A stretch of DNA of 64,000 nt, from NCBI GenBank assembly GCA_013076295.1, contig RQOL01000532.1:4340001-4404000 (forward strand). Direction: 5' to 3'. The notes under the pieces were generated by a model. The model made no database searches. It had not been told where the DNA came from and saw nothing but the letters and a program-made list of their open reading frames with translations. How positions within the stretch are numbered: position 1 is the first letter of the stretch; every line of letters starts with the position of its first letter. The position numbers and the translations under genes were made by a program. The DNA comes from Sanderia malayensis (Eukaryota; Cnidaria; Scyphozoa; Semaeostomeae; Pelagiidae). Of this stretch, positions 1-10,600 are shown piece after piece.

Positions 1-452
1 TTGGTAAAATGTATTTTAGTTACATGATGTTCTACTCATTCTACAAACTATACTGCAACATCTTCAGTTCGGTTATACAACTTTCAGTCAGGTGTTGTTC
101 AACGGAGATGCAAAAATCCTCGCGATGGGTTGCAAAGGAGAAGGAAGCTTCATGTTAGCTCACACAAAAAACGAGCATGCGCAGATACGAGAAGCAAAGT
201 AGGAAAGTTCAAGGAGTTGAATTGCAATAACGATTTACAAAATGTTGTGCGTGATACGTTATGATAACATGAATAAACACAATAATGGAAAATACTGATT
301 AGATAAAAGCGACTTTTTACACAGTGGGTCACTTGTTACTGTACCATTTTGTACGAATCCGAACAGGACAGTGCATATGAAAAATCTTTAAAAACAAGCA
401 GTTAACCCAAACAGAATAAACAAAGTATATTATACAACCTGATGCAAAGTCT
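1..452. other. Region downstream of DNAH6, no gene seen
   Basis: This is DNAH6 3' UTR and/or intergenic DNA. The longest ORF (150-332, minus) has no recognisable features and no splice context. I see no repeat or RNA gene here. Confidence 0.5.
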
Positions 453-3400
453 TTAATCATTCAGTTGGCAGAGCAAGGCAGTTCCCTTGGATATCCAATA
501 ATCTTGTCCCAAATGTGTTGGCAAATACACCGAAACTACGAAGTTTGTTGAATGTCCTGCGGAAATAAAAATAAAAACTTTAGCAAGTATATATGTTGCT
601 AATCATTAGCAAAACGTAGTCAATAGGACTTCGTTTGCAGCTACATCGTAGAAAATTACACCAATCAACAACCGGGATCCTTTTCAATTGCCCCATCAAC
701 TGACACTACAATACATACATACCTGTATTACATACATACATACATACCTGTGGTAGAATACATACCTGTGGTTGAAAGTACTCCTGCTCTAAGTGCAGTT
801 TTATACAATGGAGAACAGTACTGCATTGGGTCTGGAGTAAGATTCATTCCGGGCTCCATGTGCATAATAGGGAGATTCTGAAAAGATATTTAAAACATCA
901 TAACAACATATATAGCATCAAAAGGCACTAAATTTTCAGCAGAGTCTTGAAGAGGGTCTAAGGATGTCTCGTCGCATTGGGTATTCACAACTTTTATTAT
1001 GAAACAAGTCAACTGGCAAGGTATTTAGTTCATTATAGCGACAAATCAATTTATATAAGGATTTCAAGTAAGAGAGCTTCTTTAAATTCTAATCGTCCTT
1101 GCATCCAAAGAATGTATTCACATTTGGCCATGTGTAAAGCATGCATAACTAATGTCATCTTTAGTTGTTGCATTTCTAGAGCAAAACCTCTTGAAAGAGA
1201 TCATGTTTCTACTTACACTAGTCATCTCTGCTGGTAAGGCATCAGCCAGTTGCATTTTCTCATCGTCCCATCGCCCAGCTTCAATGAATAAACCATGCAC
1301 CAATACACCGTCTTCAGGAGTGCTCAGCTCTTTGTCCATTTCTAACTCTTCACCGTGTTGCAATTTGGACATGGCCTCGTTAACTTGCTCCTGGTTTCTG
1401 TACGTTGGTAGAATGTTATACTTGAATGACAGTTGATCGATTGGCTGGTTGTATTTTCTTGCATGGTTCTGAAGTGTACCAGTTAGGAATCCTAGGAAGT
1501 ACAAGAAAATAGTAATTTAAGAGTAAGACAGAGGTGCAACTTTCCCTTTCCTGTACGGTGGGTTACTAAAATGAAATTGATGCACTCGTTTTTCATCGCA
1601 TAGGAATAAAAAAACTACCTTGAGGAAAAAAGAAGCCAGAAACCCAAAATGACTTTGGCAAACCATGCAATATCCATTTCTAAAATTATTATTATTAAAT
1701 GTAAATGTCAATGTCAAGGCAAAAGGTTAAAAATCAAGTTTATGAGCGGAAGAAGATTCAGGATTCAATGTTTAGTTTAATCAATATAGGAGGTCAAACA
1801 AGAGCTTCTTATGACAGAAAATAAGGTAATAGCATAAAGTCTTGTTCACGAATAAAACAGAGCATTCATACCTCGATAAAGTTTATTCTAAGAACAAGAT
1901 CCTTAACCCATGATGCTAGCGGCTTCAAAGATGGATAGGCAGCATTCTCCCAAAGAGTAGGTACCTACAGAGCAAAACAAATCGATAGCATGAATTCTGA
2001 CGAGTAAGCGCTCAAACCAACACACCAAAGAAACGTTTTACATATGATTATAAATAAGAAAAAGATTATTTCATCACTTTACATACCACGTTATTTAAAA
2101 AGCTCGTGTAAACTTTATCGAGCTCCAAAGACATGACAACCAAACCTTTGATTGCCTTTTGCAACTGAGTGAGTGAATTCTGTGAAAGAAATTGCAAAGT
2201 GAGCTATGTCTTCTATTATGAGTACAAGAACCGATAAACAAGTATCCCATTGCGTACAAAATCACATAGTTCAGTACCTTGATGACTTTTAAAAGGTTGT
2301 TGAATCGATCTACTTCTTGCCCAAGCACAGTTGTCAGTGAATTGACTCTTCCCTTCGAATCAGTCTAATAAGAAAAAAGGATATCGTGAAAACAGGCGCA
2401 ATAAACATTGTGAGCCTCTTAAGGTAACAACGAAACACAAAACCTGAAGTGAATGTGTATAGCTATAACATATAGATGTATAAGGTATAACTACTTGTTG
2501 TGTACATACCTTGAACATATCTTTGCTGGCTAATTCCATATCGAGTGAATCAGGTAGCTTGCCGAGAACACTTTCAGCCAACTCGTAGACAATTTCATCG
2601 CTAGTTTTTCCAGTTCCACCACTTGACATTCGAGGCTGGACTTCAAGCACGGTCCTCACTAAAGTATGCGTCTCTTGAATCTACAACCAAAATCTCGTAC
2701 ATAAATATGATGCAACTAGAAATACATGAACAATAATACAAGACTAGTGTCTGGTTTGGAGTTTAAAATTTAGGCTTCAGTTCCTTTAAGTCTAGGATCC
2801 TCAAGCTATTAGGAACACAAAAACATATCTCTTAGTATCACACACAAGTGACACCTTCACCCATAACACAGCGATGAAAAAATGCTGACATATTATAGAT
2901 ACAGTCAACTCTGTCTAATTCGAACACCCTGGGGAAGCGTGAAAATCTTCGAATTACAAGAAGTTCGAATTATAGGGGTTTGCTTTAAAAGGATTGGTTC
3001 TTATCCTTGAAGGGACGGAAAAATTTGTTCCAATTAGACAGAGTTCGAAATACACGAGTTCGAACTATGCAGATTTGGCTGCATGTATCAGTACAGTGAG
3101 TAATGTTGGGGCTTCAATCTAACAGCCCTTTATCTTTACTATTAGGTATTCTCAAAAGAGCTGGAGACAAGTAAACCCCACCCTGAAAGATCATTCCACT
3201 TATAATATAAGGATGATCTCGTAGCTACTAAGCATACCTGGAATGCTAAATTTGCATTTTCGTGCATTCCGAAAATCTCTGGTTCATCACTGAGAGGTAG
3301 GTTTTCAATGTACTGCCGATAATCATCAAGTTTTTCAAGATTAGGAGCAAAATAGACACCTGAAGAAATACAACAAAACCATAGATAATAACAGAATTTT

Positions 3401-4690
3401 ATAAACAAGGCATTCGAGATGTGGTGCCGATTAAAGCTATTAAGCGGACAAATTTCAAGAATACGCATTGGATTGGATGAATGATGAAAAGAATGCTAAA
3501 ACCAGAAGGAATATGCTAGTTTTCAAATGGTCATATAATATACATAAATGCCTGGTGAATGGGTGTTGGTTAAAGAGACGAAAGCCTACCAGATTCAGAG
3601 AACTTGTAGTCTTCATCCAGGGTGTTAGGAGCAAAGAATCTTTTGAGAATCGTACGCAGACATCTCTGATCCCAAGCATCCGTCACTCTGCCACCATATG
3701 TGATCTGCAGAGACAGGCATAAGTGTAGTCATGATGAAATATGAAAGCAAGCCTAGTACAGGGTCAAATAAGCGCAAAATCCATCTTTGCAAGTTGACTT
3801 GCAGAAAGATAGTTGAGTTCGTTCGGTTTTCAAACTTCAAAAGGTATATTGCAGGTGCCTACCTCTCCAGTAATGAAAGTAAGAGCGCCCCATGGTACAA
3901 TGCCTTCTAGTAGGAATATCTTCAAGTTATCCAATGCACACTCGCGATCTGAGTCATTGAACTCGTACTGAAAATGGCAACAGAGGTGTATCACAAAACA
4001 ATGCAAGCCCCGTTCTCTAACTGGGCATTCGTTGGACAAGTCAGTGTACCAATAGCAAGAGAACATGACACCGTGAAGAATACAAAGAAGCAAAGCATTG
4101 CACATGAATAAAAGCGCCATGCAAGCAAGAATCATATGAAGGAAAGCGTCAAAAAAGCCAGCCGACAGAATGCAAGCAATAAGAAATTTATCTGCATTGC
4201 TTCATGCTATAGAATCATACCTTGATGTTCCAGCCAAGTGGTCCAAATTTCTTTCTCTCTTGAATAACAGCATGAAAAAAACACAAGCCGAATACCAAAC
4301 GACGCCAGGTAGCACCAAGTGCTGTAAATAAACAATACGCATCGATTCAGTATAAAGCAAACAAACAGCAAGGATATAGTGGTGATAATAATTTTGTATG
4401 ATTAAATGCCGGAGTCGTTTATTGGAAAGACAGGGTTTATTATACTCACAGTGTGTTTCGAATGATTCAGCAGATATTTCCGTGAACGCTCTTCTTATGT
4501 TGGCCCTGAGTCCTTTTGGTGGTTCATTTGTGACTTTGATACTGTTCTGCAGTACAGTAACTGGAAACGAGGCTGCAGGCATTGAGCTGAGAAAGAGGCG
4601 GAAGTCTTGATGAACCTCTGTTTCACCTGATGAGATCTTCTTGATGATCCCCTCCATTGTCAACATCCATGAAGCAGCCAAGTGACAATT
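453..4690 (-). CDS. DNAH6: DNAH6 exons 81-93: C-terminal domain and stop
   Basis: Exons: 4450-4690, 4221-4321, 3863-3967, 3590-3704, 3238-3359, 2510-2680, 2278-2364, 2087-2179, 1872-1964, 1619-1679, 1217-1491, 766-877, 453-556. They start with [15 protein letters not shown] and include [43 protein letters not shown] and [31 protein letters not shown] and [16 protein letters not shown] follow, ending in CQLND then TAA at 455-453. This is the AAA6/C-terminal domain that caps the ring. The donor of exon 92 (at 765) is followed by a second near-identical CATACCTGTGG segment at 744-753, a duplicated donor-like sequence. An ATTAAA on the minus strand overlaps the stop region, but no clear polyadenylation site was identified. 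Confidence 0.93.
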
Positions 4691-7600
4691 CTGAAAAATA
4701 TATGCGAGTTTTGTGAGTGAATACGAAATGAAATACGTTAAAATCCCCCAATAAGCCCCCATCCTAAAACTAAACATTTCTAAAACTCCCATTTGAGCCC
4801 CCTATTGGCACTTTATCGAGTTCGCACAGACAACATGTGCGCTTAGTCAATGATAAATTAAATATTACAAGTGTTCTATGTACATACTATATGGAATTGT
4901 AGTAAAAATTTTCCAATAAAATTCAGATAAATGTGCTTGTGTTTCTATTTTGCCACGCATCACATTTCGAAAGTTCACAAGGTTATACATATTGCAGATG
5001 ATAAAACTGGCACTGTCTCTAAACAACACGAAATTTTACTGGGGAGCAAATCAGTGTCAAACTTGTTGCTTCAGTACGGGACAAAATGTTTCCGGATTTG
5101 AAATCAAGGTTATTGACATAACGAACAGATTCCAATTTGGAAATTATGCCAAAACTGCCCTAAAATTATGCTAGATTTGCAAAAATTATGCCAGATTTCA
5201 AATCGAGGCTAAATTTTTTTAAAAGAGGCTTGCGCATGCGCTGTCTGTTGTATTTATCACGTTGCTTAAACGATTTATTCCAGAGAAGTGGGTTGGCAAA
5301 AGATACTAGTGGTCAAAAGGACCTTTCCGAAAACGAATTATTCGGATCTCACGACAGCCAATTATCGGAAATCAGAAGATGGCGTACTCAATACTCGGTA
5401 TTATTGTATTGTACCCTCGCTCGCCTCGCATATTTTGTAATGGCGGAAACCAATGGACCAATGTTGGAGAGGAGAAGAAATAACAACAAGCTTGAAATGA
5501 AACAAAGCAAAACATGAGATGATTAAACATTTCAGTTATCTGTTAAGTGCATAAGGCATAAATGCACAATGATAGATGTAGATGTGGATGATTCCAAATC
5601 CAAACAGTTTGTCCTGAAGTGATGGCCTAGCCATCCAACAACTTTAACCCCTCATCTTAAGTTGGGATTATTCGCAAACGATTCAAAATGAAAAGCAAAT
5701 TGAAGAAATTGAATAATGTTTCAAATTAAAAACATGATTGCCGATTTTCGTGTGTACAGCCGCAACCCAGTCACGAGTTGTTAAAGATAAAAAGGCGGGA
5801 AAATCAGTATGTTAACATTGTTTCATATTTTTGTGTGCGGTGAGCCTTGTCTGTTTTGCCGAAGAGCAAAAAACAGTGGCAAGTTTGGGGGGCCTCTGTG
5901 GAGAAAATTGTGCAAGGTTGCGTGGGATTAATTTGGGATAATTTTTTGCTAGCCTTGGGTCAGACCAACATTTTCATCCGCAATCCTCGCCATAAGGTGT
6001 GAGACAGTAAAAGAACGCCGCGTATTTTCTCATATGTCCCGAAAAATATCGACCCCCCTCCCCCTATTAAATGTTGAAGATGTTTGGAAAGTGTTTTTAT
6101 ACCGTGGGTTCCAGAGCCTTAATGAAGGAAAGGGAAAGGAAGACGGAAATAAGAGGGTCGAATCCCTCTCTTCTCCTTTTTTTATTTATAGAGGCTCTGG
6201 AACCCAGGGTAGTGTTTTTAGCACTCCCTGGTAAGCCTGTCCATCAAAAATAGCAGCATTGATTTGGGGGGAGGTGGCTTTATATTTTCCAAGGAAATTG
6301 TGTTTCTCATTGAAAAGCAATGCAAATTTTTCACTTTCTCAGGACCTTCTGTCAATGATAGTGGCAACCCTATTCACAGAACAGAGTAAGTTTGTCAAAA
6401 ATCATGGATTGCGAAGCTCTGTTCACAGTGTGATGTCAGACCTCACCTACTCTTCCCAACCGTATTCTAAAATTACTAAAAGCATTCTAAAAGTTGTGAA
6501 AACATTTTCATTTTTATTTCTTGGGAAATTACGGTAAAAAATTACGATAGCCTTCGATGCAAACACTTGCAATTTGTCAGTCATGGTTGTGACATCACGG
6601 CTGTCGCAGTTGAAATGGCAAAGTCCACGATTTTGCGGCATTTGAACACCTCCGATTACTCATATCCCCATGTTTTGACAAAAAAGTGCTCAAATAAATG
6701 AACATATTGAATACAAAAAGTAGAATGTAGTATTGATAATAGAAAGCACTTAGTATTATTCACATTTTAATATTCTGTTACTTATTACAGCTGGGGCTAT
6801 TTTAGAAATTAATAGCGAAAAACAGTTCAGTGTAATTCAGGCCTTTATGCCATTTTTCAGCACTTAAAAAATCTGGCTTCAGCAGGTTTTCTTTTCACGA
6901 AACATGTCGGTTTGAGGCAATCGTTTCTCAATTATCGTTACTTGTAACTCGTCGTTTTATGCAATTCTCGGTAAGGTCCTTTTGACCACTAGTATCTTTT
7001 GCCAACCAGAGAAGTGAGTTCCTGCTCTCAGCCAGCCCGATCTCACCTCGGTGGGACGACGAAAATATTCGTACTCGAGCCGACTGAAGTAGCCGTTTTC
7101 CTCGCGACACGCACTTCTCCCAATTAGCCCAATACTTATAAACGGAAGCAACACCTTTAACAAAATGATGTTAAAATTATGCCAGAATTATGCTAGATTT
7201 CAGATTATGCTAGATTTTATGCTAAATGACGATTTTCGGTCAAAATTACGCTAAAAGCATAATATTATGCTAGGTCTGGTCACACTAACGAACAAGAAAT
7301 AAGCTGTAGTGTTGGGGGCACAAGCACAAACATTGTGCTTATTGATTTTAATGACAACATGTAAACATTTATGAAAGGTAATATTAAAGATTCGTTTTGG
7401 AAAATAAGTGTATTAATTTTCATACAGCTATTCAAGCCTGAAGGTTAAAATCCATGAGTTTTTATGTCCAGGCGGGTTAATACTTAATATTGATGAATAT
7501 AGATAAATAGTGAAAAAATAAGTTATATTGAGAAAGTGAGCGGAGCGGAAGCCAGGAAAACGATCACAATCATTGGATCACAAGGTTACAACCACAACAG

Positions 7601-10600
7601 CTAATCGAAACTGAAACAGACAGTGATTCGTTCCTTGCAGATTTTCACGGCGTAGAGATGGGACATCTCATATTTTCTTTAAAAACACCTCCCACTTGAT
7701 AACACATAGCTCGTAAGCCAGAGCAGTGCTGTTTTTCACAAATTTGAACAGAAAATATTGCAACGTGAATAAAAAGAAATTCAGGTCAGCGTGAGCTACG
7801 AGCGGCACAGCACCACTGGATTAATGCTTGTTTTTGAAAGATAACGCCGATCAGGTGCAATATTCAGATGATGATCAAAAACAGAAGAGGAAAAAAAGGT
7901 GCTGATATAAGCACTCAAGAGAGTGTAGAGGCGATTCCCAGGGATAATACCTCGTGTTGTTTCATGCGTGGTTTTTGGTTTCATGATAATCCTTGATGAC
8001 AATTGACATGCGTTCTACTCTGGCGTCAACGCAACCTAACATGGGGATTTCACTTGACTTCCTTCCTTGTTCAAAGTAAACAAGAAAATAAATAAATTAA
8101 GTCGAAGTCAAACTCAAACTTACTCAAAAGACATCAAAAATCCAAGCCAGCAAGTCAGAAGCAAAGATGAAGCTTTGGATTTTATTGCTTGTTTGTGTTG
8201 CTTTGTGCAGCAAAGGTGAGTAAAGCAAGTTTGCATACTTTGTATACAAACCATGCATACTTTAATCGGAGAAACTTTCGCGAGATAAACTTTCGCGAAT
8301 TTCGCGATTTTTGGCCATTTTCGCGAAAGTTTGACGCGCGAATTTTTTCAAAATTTCAATTCGCAAAAGTTTATCTCGCGAAATTTTTCTAAAACTCACA
8401 TTCGCGAAAATTTAACTAGTTATATCTGTAAAACCTGTTCAAATGTACAGAAATATGTAAAATATTTTACACAATTTCTCTATTCGCGAAAGTTTATCTC
8501 GCAAAATTTTTTCGATTTGTAAGTTCGCGAAAGTTTGTCCAAATAATTTCGCGAGTTTTTCGCCTCGCGAAAGTTTATCTCGCGAAAGTTTCTCCGATTA
8601 AAATAGTTTCATTCTATACCAAATACCATTTCAGAAAACAATGAACCCAAGGTAATCACATATGTACATGCGAATTTAACGAATTTAAAATTTTTCGTTT
8701 CAGGTGCTTTAAGCAGTGAAGATGATGAACACCAGCAACAAGTTTCTAATGAAGGTGAACTAATTGACGATGAACCAAATGAAGATGAACCAAATGATGA
8801 TGAAGATACTGAAACCGAGTTAGAACAAGTTGATGATGATCCAGACGAAGTTGAAACGCAAGGTAACCATATTTTCACTCTCAACCAATTCAAAATTATT
8901 AGGGTTGATCTAAATGAAAGTCAATTAATGTTTTACAATAAAATTAGCTGAAAAACTTACAAAACCCTCCCTGAAGGAACAAATTTTGTGCCCACCACCC
9001 CCCGGCGCGCATGCGCCCATAGCTTTTCGCCAATCACCAGGAGGCAGGAAACTGTCCAGTCCTCCAGATCAGTTTCTGTTTAGTTAGGGTGTGGACTGTG
9101 GACTGGTGAAGCCAGTTCAATTTGTTGTTTATTTTCAATCCCCAAATCAAATACTTAGATGTTTATTCAATGCAACAGCTTTTAGAATTCTGCTTTATAT
9201 AATAATGACTACATGCATCTCCTTATTGTCAATTGCAAACAGCTACCTTCTAGTGTGAGGTAAATCTCATTTTTTCTGTTTTTGAACAGCCGAGAATGAC
9301 CCATTCGTGTTACAATCGATTGGCTATTATTGCAAGATGTGCAGATACTGCCGTTTGTGTCAAAAAGGCCTGAAGAAATGCAAACGTGGCTACCTGAAGA
9401 AGATTTGCAAACACTGCAAGTACTGCAATGCCAGCTACTACAAGCGATTATTGACACGTATTCGCATCAGATTGCGCAAGATTCGGGTACGTCGTGTGCG
9501 TGTGCGTGTGCCCAGGATTCGTCGTGTACGTGTGGGTCGTTGGGGAAGACGTAGAAGAAGACGCGGTTAAACAATCAAAAGCAAAACATGGGATGCATTG
9601 CAAAACTGATGGTCATTAATATACATAATTAAAGCCGTTTTATTGCTTTTGCTTCTGATCTTGTCATTTTGCTTGTTATTTTGTCTTCTCTTTTCATTAT
9701 TCATGATACTGAATTGAAAATTAAGTTGAATTGAAGCTGTGACTTTTCTTCCGAATCACTGTATGACCTTTGACCAACCTGCCCACCATTGTTCCACATA
9801 TTGGTTCGGTGTCCAAGTCTTGTCATGCATCCACGTGTGCAAAAAATCATTGACAATTTTAATTGTCATTGATAAATGAGAATTCCTTTAAGTTGATTGA
9901 CTGCCACTCACTCAACAATAAGCAATATTTGCCTTCTTTCTTGAATGAAAAGTCCTTATTTGGTTGTTGTATCCGTAAGGGCCCATATACACGAGCACCT
10001 TAAATCTGCCTAAAACAGTAGGGTGCAGCGTAAGGAGGTGTGAATTCCAGACTGTCTGTCCTTATTTTGCTCATCAAAATAAGCAACACATGTCAGTTTT
10101 CCTAATCAGTGATGACTGGTGATATCATAACTCTTTGATAAACTATCTGGGCAGTTTAGTTGAATTGAACGATAGTTTGAATATTGTATTGTCTGATAGT
10201 GAATACCTGAATACTTGCAAAAGCTCTACTAATGCTTTCTATAAGTTGTCTTATATTAGAATGGCAAGCTACAGACGTATGGTTCATCAAGCATTGCCTG
10301 CCTATGAACAAACAGCAATGCCTGAAGATTCGGAATATAGGCTGCAGCAAAATGCAGTACTCTTTGCAGTGACCGCTGGAGAGATTTTGCTCCAAAAGAT
10401 ATACAGACATTAATAGCAGCAAAAAATTCTTTCTCCGACATTATTATATTTTCGTAAACAGATAAACAGAAACTTCCAGATGACCTTTGCTATTAGTCAA
10501 GAAAAAGTTTGAATAAACCGCGCGTTGTTGTGAAATTGAGATGATGCTAATCTCCGATGGATGACAGGGATCAAAGAGAAAACAATGCTGCCTTAAAATA

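Noticed and set aside
4625..4640. CTGATGAG word resembling a hammerhead core
   Set aside because: It lies in DNAH6 coding exon 81, with no stem II or GAAA downstream.
9330..9554. 74-aa plus-strand ORF overlapping peptide gene A exon 3
   Set aside because: Shadow frame of the Cys/Arg-rich exon; the frame in phase with the signal peptide exon is the other one.
10135..10413. 92-aa plus-strand ORF between the two peptide genes
   Set aside because: No signal peptide, no recognisable domain, an open frame of similar size on the opposite strand, no promoter or splice evidence.
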